Below are positions 1-6,327 of a DNA stretch of 7,128 bases, piece by piece; positions within the stretch are counted from its first letter, which is position 1, and every line of letters starts with the position of its first letter. This DNA is from Desulfobacteraceae bacterium. GTDB taxonomy: Bacteria > Desulfobacterota > DSM-4660 > Desulfatiglandales > Desulfatiglandaceae. The notes below the pieces were generated by a model. That model was not told the origin of the DNA. It saw only the letters and a program-made list of their open reading frames with translations, and made no database searches. The DNA is taken from NCBI GenBank assembly GCA_030612945.1, contig JAUWMY010000122.1, forward strand, positions 1-7,128. Direction: 5' to 3'. Both the position numbers and the translations under genes were made by a program.

Positions 1-2
1 CT

Positions 3-164
3 GAGCTGAGCGCTTATAATCTCTGGTGTAGACAGGTGGCAGAAGAAATTGCTGGCAAAAAGGTTGAGATTATGAAGAATTTCATTGGGATTGGAAACAT
101 ACCACTTGTGCTTCGTATGGCGCTTAACACGATATTTAATGGGATTTACCACAAGGCTAACTAA
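3..164 (+). CDS. C-terminal end of an unidentified protein (5' truncated)
   Basis: An open frame enters from the left edge and ends at TAA 162-164, leaving 53 residues that begin ELSAYNLWCRQVAEE and end NGIYHKAN. I do not recognise the family. The visible part has a charged, probably helical stretch (VAEEIAGKKVEIMKN) followed by a hydrophobic one (FIGIGNIPLVLRMALN), which could be a packed C-terminal helix or a membrane-associated segment. No other frame stays open across this stretch, and the frame ends exactly at the cobQ stop, as expected for two compact convergent genes. Whether it belongs to the corrinoid pathway cannot be judged from this fragment. Confidence 0.55.
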   Translation, partial: ELSAYNLWCRQVAEEIAGKKVEIMKNFIGIGNIPLVLRMALNTIFNGIYHKAN

Positions 165-1681
165 CCATGTTGATAAGAATATTTCAGTATATTTTCAATG
201 ATCCGCCCTACATCGCAATTAGCCTCAAATAGGTCAGCCAGCCTGTCGTACTGGTGAAACCGGGCAAGCCTACCATGTCTTGCAGCCCTTTGCTTCAGGC
301 CCTTTGCCCTCCTGATGCTATTAAGAAAATCGACCCTGAAGCTGGGGGAATCGAGCAAACCATGGACATATGTTCCAGCAATTCTATCCCCTTCCATTGA
401 CCAGCCATCTTCCCAGGACTGCCTATTACCAGGTTCGTGTATCCTTAATAAGGGCTTACCCATCCTTCTTAAAATGCTGGTTTGGCCCATGTGGATCTCA
501 TACCCGGTCACCCGCTTTCTGTTTATCAAACATGTACCGGTCACTTTGCGGACTACCTTTTCTTCCTCCAGAATAGTCTCCAGGGGAAGTAGTCCCAGGC
601 CCCTTACCTCTTTCATATCCGATTCTATTCCTAACGGGTCTCGGATTCTCTCCCCTAAAAGCTGGTATCCACCGCAGATCCCTAAGCACCTCCCACCTTT
701 TTTTACAAATTCTTTGATGACCTTTTTCCATCCAGTGCGCTTCAGCCATAGGGCATCTTCCATAACATTCTTTGTGCCTGGCAGGATGAGAATATCATAT
801 CCAGCTACAAATTCCCTTGTCCGAAAAAGGAAGTTCACCACCACGTCTGGTTCATGCATGAGAATTTCCAAATCCGTGAAGTTAGAGATGCTGGGGAGCT
901 TTAAGACCGCAATATTCACCGTGTTCTGCTTGATTGGCTTGAGCTTACGTTTATCCTCTTGGATAACCACTGAGTCCTCAGAGTCTATAAGTATGTCGTC
1001 AAAAAAAGGTATCAGGCCAAAAACCGGCCTCCGCGTCTTTTTCTCAATATAGTCAATACCAGATTCAAAAAGTAGTGGATCCCCCCTGAACTTGTTGATC
1101 AGAAATCCTGTGGTAAGGACTCTCTCTTTCCTGGTCATAAGCTGAAAGCTGCCAATGAGCTGTGCAAAGACACCTCCCCTGTCAATATCTGCAATTAGTA
1201 TGCAAGATGCTCCCACCTGCCGGGCCAGAGAAAAGTTGACCAGGTCATTCTTTTTAAGATTCATCTCGCAGCAGCTTCCTGCCCCTTCCATGACAATGAT
1301 ATCGTAATCTCTGGCCAGGGTGTTGTAGGATTCCAGGACAATCTTTTTAAGCCTGGGCTTGAACTCATGGTAATTAATTGCCTCCATCTGCCCAAAGACC
1401 TTTCCCCTCAGGATCACTTGCGATCCATGGTTAGATGAAGGTTTCAGGAGGACAGGATTCATATGCACAGAGGAAAGGACACCTGCTGCCTCAGCTTGAA
1501 CTACCTGGGCCCGGCCGATTTCTCCTCCTTCCATAGTTACAAAGGAGTTGTTAGACATGTTCTGGGCCTTGAAGGGGGCAACCCTATAGCCCCTTCTTTT
1601 AAATATCCGGCAGAATGCTGCTACAGTGATTGATTTTCCTACATCACTTCCGGTTCCAAGAAACATGATGGCTTTTGCCAT
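161..1681 (-). CDS. cobQ: Cobyric acid synthase (adenosylcobyrate synthase, glutamine-hydrolysing)
   Basis: The 506-residue protein has the usual CobQ/CbiP length. It catalyses four ATP- and glutamine-dependent amidations (b, d, e and g side chains) that turn adenosylcobyrinic acid a,c-diamide into adenosylcobyric acid, in the cytoplasm. The N-terminal dethiobiotin-synthetase-like domain has the P-loop GTGSDVGKS at residues 9-17, then APFKAQNMSNN at 35-45, MEGAGS at 131-136 and ADIDRGGVFAQL at 164-175. The C-terminal class I glutamine amidotransferase domain has LPGTKN at 300-305, the nucleophile Cys336 in LGICGGYQLLG, GYEIHMG at 393-399 and catalytic His440 in GTYVHG. The ATG start is supported by a GAGGT ribosome site (1692-1696) and by the P-loop lying at the very N-terminus. 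It is transcribed away from cobU and has its own promoter. One oddity is SCCEMNL at 136-142, where many homologues read SPAEINL. The similar CobB/CbiA enzymes are excluded by the QNMSNN and GTKN signatures. Confidence 0.97.
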   Translation of the reverse strand: MAKAIMFLGTGSDVGKSITVAAFCRIFKRRGYRVAPFKAQNMSNNSFVTMEGGEIGRAQVVQAEAAGVLSSVHMNPVLLKPSSNHGSQVILRGKVFGQMEAINYHEFKPRLKKIVLESYNTLARDYDIIVMEGAGSCCEMNLKKNDLVNFSLARQVGASCILIADIDRGGVFAQLIGSFQLMTRKERVLTTGFLINKFRGDPLLFESGIDYIEKKTRRPVFGLIPFFDDILIDSEDSVVIQEDKRKLKPIKQNTVNIAVLKLPSISNFTDLEILMHEPDVVVNFLFRTREFVAGYDILILPGTKNVMEDALWLKRTGWKKVIKEFVKKGGRCLGICGGYQLLGERIRDPLGIESDMKEVRGLGLLPLETILEEEKVVRKVTGTCLINRKRVTGYEIHMGQTSILRRMGKPLLRIHEPGNRQSWEDGWSMEGDRIAGTYVHGLLDSPSFRVDFLNSIRRAKGLKQRAARHGRLARFHQYDRLADLFEANCDVGRIIENILKYSYQHG

Positions 1682-1696
1682 TACCTGTCATACCTC

Positions 1697-1707
1697 AGAA
1701 GGCTTCT
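1697..1707. repeat. Short palindrome in the cobQ 5' leader
   Basis: AGAAGGCTTCT is a perfect 5-1-5 inverted repeat; the arms extend to seven bases with one mismatch. It sits just upstream of the cobQ ribosome site and roughly 20-30 bases after the transcript start expected from the promoter at 1736-1764. It could be an operator or a very small hairpin near the ribosome site. Short palindromes are common by chance, so function is unproven. Confidence 0.25.
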
Positions 1708-1735
1708 AATCCTTGATAGTGACTTACTTATGGCG

Positions 1736-1764
1736 AGTATATGGGAAATAGAGTTAAGGGTCAA
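1736..1764 (-). promoter_or_regulatory. Sigma70-type promoter for cobQ
   Basis: Read on the minus strand, TTGACC (1759-1764) and TATACT (1736-1741) are separated by exactly 17 bases. Each hexamer differs from consensus by one base. The start of transcription would fall near 1729, giving a leader of just under 50 nt before the cobQ ATG at 1681. No cobalamin-riboswitch-like sequence lies in that leader. Confidence 0.6.
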
Positions 1765-1817
1765 GGGGAGAGGGAGGATATTAAGAAATTAAATAGCAAG
1801 GTCAAATAATTCTTGCC

Positions 1818-1865
1818 AACACAATATAATCGAATTAAGATAATGATAAACACAATATCTATGGA
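1818..1865. repeat. Tandem AACACAATAT repeat, NrdR-box-like, 31-bp spacing
   Basis: The 10-mer AACACAATAT occurs at 1818-1827 and again at 1849-1858, exactly 31 bp apart, about three helical turns. From memory, the published NrdR box is a 16-bp palindrome acaCwAtATaTwGtgt, found as pairs about 31-32 bp apart. Against it, site 1 (1819-1834) matches 11 of 16 positions and site 2 (1850-1865) matches 12 of 16. The left halves are essentially perfect and the right halves poor; the conserved G is missing in both. Site 1 overlaps the TATAAT box and site 2 reaches the cobU start codon, sensible places for a repressor. The repeat is seen directly; the NrdR assignment is inference. Confidence 0.4.
1825..1830 (+). 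promoter_or_regulatory. Candidate -10 box for the cobU operon
   Basis: A perfect TATAAT hexamer lies 30 bases before the preferred cobU start in an AT-rich stretch (about 1781-1860). At the usual spacing the -35 position (about 1802-1807, TCAAAT) is a poor match, so the promoter would be weak or activator-dependent if real. It would start transcripts near 1837, downstream of the TTG at 1813, which argues against that TTG as the cobU start. An alternative upstream promoter is TTGATA at 1713-1718 with a poor -10 near 1737. Confidence 0.35.
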
Positions 1866-2403
1866 TTTTACCTTGAAAGAGATAATTTTTGTAATTGGTG
1901 GCTGTCGAAGCGGTAAGAGCAGTTTCGCCCTTGATTATGCGAATAAACATTTTGGACAAAAGGTTTTTTTGGCTACCTCTCAGGCCCTGGACGATGAGAT
2001 GAAAGAGCGTATTTTAAGGCACAGGGAGACCCGAGGTCCTGATTGGAAAACGATAGAGGAGCCGACAAAAATTACCGAAACCCTGGCCTCTTTAAAAACC
2101 AATTACGAGGTTATCCTGATAGATTGTCTGACCCTATGGGTAAGCAACCTGTTAATGCATGGCGAAACAGAGGAACAGATTCTATCCAGGGCAGAGGCCT
2201 TAGCGGAGTCGATGCAAAAGATTCCACAATCCATTATAGTGGTATCCAACGAGGTAGGCGCAGGGATTGTACCTGAAAATAAGATGGCCAGAGAATTTCG
2301 TGATATTATCGGTATTGTGAATCAAAGGGTGGCCGCTTGTTCAGATACCGTAGTGTTGACCGTTGCAGGCCTTCCACTTGTGATAAAAGGAAAGCTTAAG
2401 TAG
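1861..2403 (+). CDS. cobU: Adenosylcobinamide kinase / adenosylcobinamide-phosphate guanylyltransferase
   Basis: This bifunctional cytoplasmic enzyme phosphorylates adenosylcobinamide and then transfers GMP to give adenosylcobinamide-GDP, the substrate of CobS. From the ATG at 1861 it is 180 residues, matching the length of Salmonella CobU. The P-loop GGCRSGKS is at 13-20, followed by ATSQALDDEM at 38-47 and His54 in the RILRHRE segment, the likely guanylylated histidine. The C-terminal signature has VVSNEVGAGIVPEN, REFRDIIG and VNQRVAA, ending in a short VAGLPLVIKGKLK tail. The start is uncertain. In-frame TTG at 1813 and ATG at 1843 would add 16 or 6 residues (PTQYNRIKIM and so on) with no family support, and none of the three has a strong ribosome site; only an AAGG at 1798-1801 lies before the TTG. 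I chose 1861 by family length. It is the first gene of the plus-strand run. Confidence 0.93.
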   Translation: MDFTLKEIIFVIGGCRSGKSSFALDYANKHFGQKVFLATSQALDDEMKERILRHRETRGPDWKTIEEPTKITETLASLKTNYEVILIDCLTLWVSNLLMHGETEEQILSRAEALAESMQKIPQSIIVVSNEVGAGIVPENKMAREFRDIIGIVNQRVAACSDTVVLTVAGLPLVIKGKLK

Positions 2404-2434
2404 TATTGCTGAACTCAGATTGATAGGAGGAACA

Positions 2435-3499
2435 ATGAACTTATCGGAAATAATCTCAGGCATTGAAGGAGTAGACAAGGCCTTTATTGATCAGGCTAAG
2501 CGTCGTACGGCCCAATTGGTAATGCCTCAGAGGGCATTAGGAGAACTTCATGTTATTGGAGAGAGGTTGTGCGGAATTGGGAGAACATTAACACCGTCAG
2601 TGAGCAAAAAAGCATTACTGGTTATGGCAGGTGACCATGGTATAGCGGGATCTGGTGTAAGTGCCTACCCCCAGGTTGTAACCGGTGAGATGGTGAAAAC
2701 ATTCCTGAGGGGTGGGGCGGGGATCAATGTCCTCTCCCGCCAGATTGGGGCCCAGGTCATAGTTATGGATGTAGGGATTATCCCTGATATTCCCCAGCAA
2801 ACCTCTGAAGAAGGCCGTTTGATTGTCAGGAAGATCGCCAGAGGAACAGAAGATTTCAGCAAAGGACCTGCTATGACCAAGGGTCAAGCAGAGTCTGCAA
2901 TTTTAACAGGGTTCGAGGCAGCCAAAGAGCTTTTTGAAGAGGGATTGGAACTCCTTGGCATCGGCGATATGGGGATTGGTAATACATCACCGTCAAGTGC
3001 TATTGGTGCAGTTATAACCAGAACCCCTGTGGAAAGGATAACCGGCCGAGGCACAGGAATTGATGATAATGGTCTTCAAAGAAAGTGTGAGACCATAGAA
3101 AGGGGTATCGAGATAAACAATCCAAGGCCGGAGGATCCCCTGGATGTTTTGTCAAAGGTAGGGGGTTTTGAAATAGGGGCTATTGCAGGCGCTATTTTGG
3201 CAGCAGCCTTTTTTAGAAGACCTGTGGTAGTCGATGGATTTATCTCAGGCGCAGGTGCCCTTATAGCCTATGGGCTTTGTCCTGCTGTAACCGACTACCT
3301 TTTTGCAGGTCATCAGTCGGTAGAACAGGGTCATAAGATTATGCTTGACCACTTAGGACTTTTTCCTATCCTGGATCTTGGGATGAGGTTAGGAGAAGGC
3401 ACCGGAGCTGCATTGGCAATGCATACAATAGAGGCAGCAGCCCTAATAATCAACGAGATTTTAACCTTTGAGGAAGCTGAGGTAAGCAAGGATAAATAA
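2435..3499 (+). CDS. cobT: Nicotinate-nucleotide:dimethylbenzimidazole phosphoribosyltransferase
   Basis: CobT moves phosphoribose from nicotinate mononucleotide to the lower-ligand base (5,6-dimethylbenzimidazole in the classic case), giving the alpha-ribotide used by CobS. The 354-residue product has the family length. Visible landmarks are DHG at 67-69, SAYPQVVTGEM at 76-86, GGAGINVLSRQ at 93-103, GDMGIGNTSPSSA at 177-189, DVLSKVGGFE at 237-246, VDGFISGAGA at 266-275 and RLGEGTGAALAM at 318-329. Glu321 in the last corresponds to the key Salmonella Glu317. Salmonella Glu174 is replaced by Asp178, and pocket positions Ser80, Gln88 and Leu175 by Tyr78, Met86 and Met179 (my alignment from memory), so the base used need not be dimethylbenzimidazole. 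The ATG at 2435 follows a strong TAGGAGG site (2424-2430); an in-frame TTG at 2420 overlaps that region and is less likely. It starts 31 bases after the cobU stop. Confidence 0.96.
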   Translation: MNLSEIISGIEGVDKAFIDQAKRRTAQLVMPQRALGELHVIGERLCGIGRTLTPSVSKKALLVMAGDHGIAGSGVSAYPQVVTGEMVKTFLRGGAGINVLSRQIGAQVIVMDVGIIPDIPQQTSEEGRLIVRKIARGTEDFSKGPAMTKGQAESAILTGFEAAKELFEEGLELLGIGDMGIGNTSPSSAIGAVITRTPVERITGRGTGIDDNGLQRKCETIERGIEINNPRPEDPLDVLSKVGGFEIGAIAGAILAAAFFRRPVVVDGFISGAGALIAYGLCPAVTDYLFAGHQSVEQGHKIMLDHLGLFPILDLGMRLGEGTGAALAMHTIEAAALIINEILTFEEAEVSKDK

Positions 3500-3532
3500 T
3501 TTTGTGATAGGCCCCCAAGCACATGGAGTTTA

Positions 3533-4261
3533 ATGAAACACTTTATTTCAGCATTACAGTTTCTGACCATCCTGCCATTAGGAAAGCCTCGAGACTTGGA
3601 TGCCCCCAAAATAATACCTTGGTTTCCTGTTGTTGGGCTAACCATTGGATTTCTGCTTGTACTTGGCGATTATGTATTTTCAATGTTATGGCCGGTTACC
3701 ATTGTATCCTTTCTCGATGTTTTGCTTCTCGCTATCCTTTCAGGAGGGCTTCACCTGGATGGATTGGGTGACACGGCAGATGGCTTTTTAAGCCATAGAT
3801 CTCCTGAGCGGGTTTTGACTATCATGAGGGACAGCCGCATTGGCGTTATGGGGCTGCTCGCTATTGTCTTTATATTAGCCATTAAATGGGGTGGTATCAA
3901 TTCTTTAGAGAATCATAGGGCTCTGTATCTTTTCATAATACCGGCATATTCCCGGGGTGCCATGATGTTTGGCATAAAGTTTCTAAGGTATGGAAGGCCT
4001 CAAGGGGGAATGGGCACTGATTTTTTTTCTGATAAACCTCCCATATATGCCTTATCTATTATCCTTCTGCCCGTATTTTTTTCCTTTTGGCTGGGGTTAG
4101 ACAGTGTCCGGCTCAACAGTTTATTTATTGTCATGACTGTGCTCATCCTTTTTTATTACAAGAGGCGTATGGGTTGTATTACCGGAGACATGCTTGGAGC
4201 AATGGCAGAGATTGAGGAGGCAGGGCTGTTTTTGATTGCATGCATTGGAGCTAAAATATGA
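3533..4261 (+). CDS. cobS: Adenosylcobinamide-GDP ribazoletransferase (cobalamin synthase)
   Basis: This integral membrane enzyme joins adenosylcobinamide-GDP to alpha-ribazole or its phosphate, completing adenosylcobalamin or its 5'-phosphate. At 242 residues it is of normal family length. The acidic signature GGLHLDGLGDTADG at 71-84 is the likely metal and nucleotide site. It is followed by MRDSRIGVMG at 98-107 and the C-terminal GDMLGAMAEIEE at 218-229. Hydrophobic segments are visible near 30-45, 53-70, 105-119, 131-148, 172-188 and 195-209, with another at the C-terminus. The N-terminal FISALQFLTILPLG is typical of the family. The ATG at 3533 follows GGAG at 3525-3528. The stop TGA overlaps the next start in an ATGA, so cobS and the downstream cobD-type gene are probably translationally coupled. 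Confidence 0.96.
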   Translation: MKHFISALQFLTILPLGKPRDLDAPKIIPWFPVVGLTIGFLLVLGDYVFSMLWPVTIVSFLDVLLLAILSGGLHLDGLGDTADGFLSHRSPERVLTIMRDSRIGVMGLLAIVFILAIKWGGINSLENHRALYLFIIPAYSRGAMMFGIKFLRYGRPQGGMGTDFFSDKPPIYALSIILLPVFFSFWLGLDSVRLNSLFIVMTVLILFYYKRRMGCITGDMLGAMAEIEEAGLFLIACIGAKI

Positions 4262-5334
4262 TTAGAGGTCACGGCGGAAACATCTATGATCTGGCCCGGA
4301 ATATTGGCTGCTCACCAGATGATATTATTGATATGAGCAGCAATACAAACCCATTAGGGCCAGCGCCCGGACTCATTGAGTATCTTAGAGAAAATCTTGA
4401 GAAAGTCTTTGCCTTTCCGGAGGTCGACAGTAAAAAGCTTATAGAGGCCTTTTCCAACTATCATAAAATAAGAGAAGATAGGGTTCTTGCTGGAAACGGA
4501 ACAACCCAGTTTATATTTACCTTGCCCTTGGCACTTGGAACTAAAAAGGCCCTTATCCTAGGTCCAACCTATGCGGATTATGGGGATGTTTGCCAGATGT
4601 ATAAAATAGACTACGAATATGTGATGACAAAGGAAGCAAATCTATTTCAGCCCAATATTATGGATATTAGTGGCTATTTAGTTGGCACAGATACGGTTTT
4701 TATCTGCAATCCAAATAATCCGACCGGTAACCTGATTGCAAGAAAAGATTTGATAAAACTATGTGAGGCTTATCCCGGAACCCGTTTTTTGATAGATGAA
4801 TCTTATTTGCCTTTTACAGACCAGTATGATGAAACGACAGTGATCCAGACAGATCTTTCAAATGTCATGGTCCTTCACTCATTCTCAAAAATTTTTAGGA
4901 TACCGGGATTGAGGCTCGGCTTTTTGATTGCTTCCCAGAAAATAGTAGAACAATTCAGGTGCTTTTACCAACCATGGTGTGTGAATAGTGTGGCCCAGAT
5001 TGCTGGGCATTATTTACTTGACCATGTTCTTGGGGACGATACCTTTCTTAACGAGACCCAGTCCTTTGTCACCAAAGAAAAGCACCTATTAGCGGAGAGG
5101 CTCAAAAATACAAAAGCCCTGAAACTTTTCCCGAGTATGACGTCGTTTGTCCTGATTAAGATCAAAGAGCGCTTTGATGCTAAACAACTCTGTTCGATAA
5201 TGGCTAATAATCGAGTTTTGCTGCGTGACTGTAGCAATTTTAAAGGTCTTTCCAACCGGTTTGTTCGGATTACCCTTAGAAGCCAAGAGATCAACGCTAT
5301 GGTTGCCGATAAACTCCGTGATATATTTGCCTGA
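4258..5334 (+). CDS. cobD: L-threonine-O-3-phosphate decarboxylase, CobD type (aminotransferase fold)
   Basis: This is a pyridoxal-phosphate enzyme of fold type I, 358 residues. CobD decarboxylates L-threonine O-3-phosphate to (R)-1-amino-2-propanol O-2-phosphate, the linker CbiB attaches to cobyric acid. The N-terminal GHGGN at 4-8 and DMSSNTNPLGP at 25-35 are the usual CobD opening. Cofactor-site elements are GNGTTQF at 79-85, Tyr105, NPNNPTG at 151-157, Asp180 in DESYLPF and the Schiff-base lysine Lys211 in SFSKIFRIPGLRLGF. QPWCVNSVAQ at 238-247 and the C-terminal RFVRITLR (334-341, with the likely carboxylate-binding Arg337) complete the pattern. Histidinol-phosphate aminotransferase (HisC) is the close alternative. 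The N-terminal HGGN, the PWxVNSxAQ segment and the position between cobS and cbiB favour CobD. It overlaps cobS by four bases and ends one base before cbiB. Confidence 0.9.
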   Translation: MIRGHGGNIYDLARNIGCSPDDIIDMSSNTNPLGPAPGLIEYLRENLEKVFAFPEVDSKKLIEAFSNYHKIREDRVLAGNGTTQFIFTLPLALGTKKALILGPTYADYGDVCQMYKIDYEYVMTKEANLFQPNIMDISGYLVGTDTVFICNPNNPTGNLIARKDLIKLCEAYPGTRFLIDESYLPFTDQYDETTVIQTDLSNVMVLHSFSKIFRIPGLRLGFLIASQKIVEQFRCFYQPWCVNSVAQIAGHYLLDHVLGDDTFLNETQSFVTKEKHLLAERLKNTKALKLFPSMTSFVLIKIKERFDAKQLCSIMANNRVLLRDCSNFKGLSNRFVRITLRSQEINAMVADKLRDIFA

Positions 5335-5335
5335 T

Positions 5336-6304
5336 ATGGAAATCGCTCCCTTTTGGTACATATTACCCATGGCTTTTCTCCTCGATTTAATCTTGGGGGA
5401 TCCAAGATGGCTTCCCCATCCAATCAGATGGATGGGTGGATGGATCGAGAGATGGGAGCCGTATTTTAGGAAACTTAACTTTAGTCTGACTGCTTCTGGA
5501 TTTCTATTTGTATTATTGCTTGTGTTTGGCACGTTTGTAATAACATGGGGAGTTCTTTTTATTGTCAAGACTATTCACCTATCCCTTTACATAATTATGC
5601 AGATTGTGCTTATCTACTACACCCTTTCGGTCAAATCTTTACGATCAGCAGCTATGGATATTTACAAGACAATGAAACTGGGTAAACTCCAAGAGGCAAA
5701 ACACAAGCTATCTCATATCGTTGGAAGGGATGTAGAGCCCCTTGATGAGAAAGGCGTAATGAGGGGAACGGTGGAAAGCGTTGCGGAAAACCTGGTAGAC
5801 GGTGTTGTATCCCCCCTGTTTTTTGCAGCAGTAGGGGGAGCGCCCCTGGCTTTAACCTACAAAATGATCAACACCCTTGATTCCATGATTGGCTACAAAG
5901 ATGAAAGGTACCAGAGATTCGGAAGGTGTGCAGCACGCCTGGACGATGTTGCCAATTTTATCCCTGCCCGACTTTCGATTCTAATTATTTCCCTGGCGGC
6001 CATTATAATTAAAGGTCATGGGCGAGAGACCTTTATAACAGCAATAAGGGAAGGAAGAAACCATCTCAGCCCAAATGCCGGGTTCCCGGAGGCAGCCTTT
6101 GCAGGGGTATTGGGTATTAAACTGGGTGGTCCCAATTATTACAGAGGAAATCTTGTGAATAAACCATACATAGGCGCCCATCTTGGGGATATAGATGTAG
6201 AACATATCAGGCAGGCCTGCCATGTCATGGTTCTTTCTGCGCTACTTTGCTTAATCCTGTGTTGGGGTTGTTTGATTCTTTTTGTGTTATCCACGGGCCA
6301 CTGA
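5336..6304 (+). CDS. cbiB: Adenosylcobinamide-phosphate synthase (cobinamide synthase), membrane protein
   Basis: CbiB (called cobD in the Pseudomonas naming system) joins aminopropanol phosphate to adenosylcobyric acid, giving adenosylcobinamide phosphate, at the cytoplasmic membrane. The protein is 322 residues, the family size. Landmarks are LLDLILGDPRWLPHPIRWMG at 15-34, KLSHIVGRD at 124-132, VESVAENLVDGVVSPLFF at 146-163, GGAPLALTYKMINTLDSM at 167-184, GYKDERY at 186-192, RLDDVANFIPARLS at 201-214, SPNAGFPEAAFAGVLGI at 245-261 and LGGPNYY at 263-269. Hydrophobic segments lie near 5-20, 52-78, 80-96, 211-226 and 296-318. The ATG at 5336 starts one base after the cobD stop (TGATATG) with no clear ribosome site of its own, so coupled translation is likely. 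A GTG at 5225 is in frame but would add 37 residues inside cobD with no family counterpart; ATG 5369 would remove the conserved start. Confidence 0.95.
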   Translation: MEIAPFWYILPMAFLLDLILGDPRWLPHPIRWMGGWIERWEPYFRKLNFSLTASGFLFVLLLVFGTFVITWGVLFIVKTIHLSLYIIMQIVLIYYTLSVKSLRSAAMDIYKTMKLGKLQEAKHKLSHIVGRDVEPLDEKGVMRGTVESVAENLVDGVVSPLFFAAVGGAPLALTYKMINTLDSMIGYKDERYQRFGRCAARLDDVANFIPARLSILIISLAAIIIKGHGRETFITAIREGRNHLSPNAGFPEAAFAGVLGIKLGGPNYYRGNLVNKPYIGAHLGDIDVEHIRQACHVMVLSALLCLILCWGCLILFVLSTGH

Positions 6305-6327
6305 TAACTGACTGCCAATAAAAAATA

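Noticed and set aside
315..1052. Open frame of 245 codons on the plus strand, antisense to cobQ
   Set aside because: It lies wholly inside cobQ, has no recognisable motifs, and its Ser/Pro/Arg-rich composition is typical of antisense reading of a coding gene.
1713..1743. Plus-strand promoter TTGATA with TATATG
   Set aside because: The spacing to TATATG is 19 bases, and at 17 the -10 hexamer is poor. It overlaps the better minus-strand promoter and may merely reflect the semi-palindromic -10 sequence.
1765..1780. Purine-rich GGGGAGAGGGAGG run that could be a ribosome site for a leader peptide
   Set aside because: No ATG, GTG or TTG follows at a suitable distance; only a non-standard ATT would open a nine-codon frame.
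1682..1860. Cobalamin riboswitch
   Set aside because: No GCCACTG core or B12-box-like pattern could be found on either strand, and the region is short for the full aptamer plus expression platform.
2420..2434. TTG start five codons upstream of cobT
   Set aside because: The AGGAGG ribosome site would lie inside the coding sequence; ATG 2435 directly after it is far better supported.
5225..5335. GTG-initiated N-terminal extension of cbiB overlapping the end of cobD
   Set aside because: The extra 37 residues are out-of-frame cobD sequence and have no counterpart in CbiB; ATG 5336 gives the normal family length and start.
5089..5568. Minus-strand open frame of 159 codons across the cobD/cbiB junction
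   Set aside because: Both strands cannot plausibly be coding here; the plus strand carries two well-supported proteins with conserved motifs, and this frame resembles no family.
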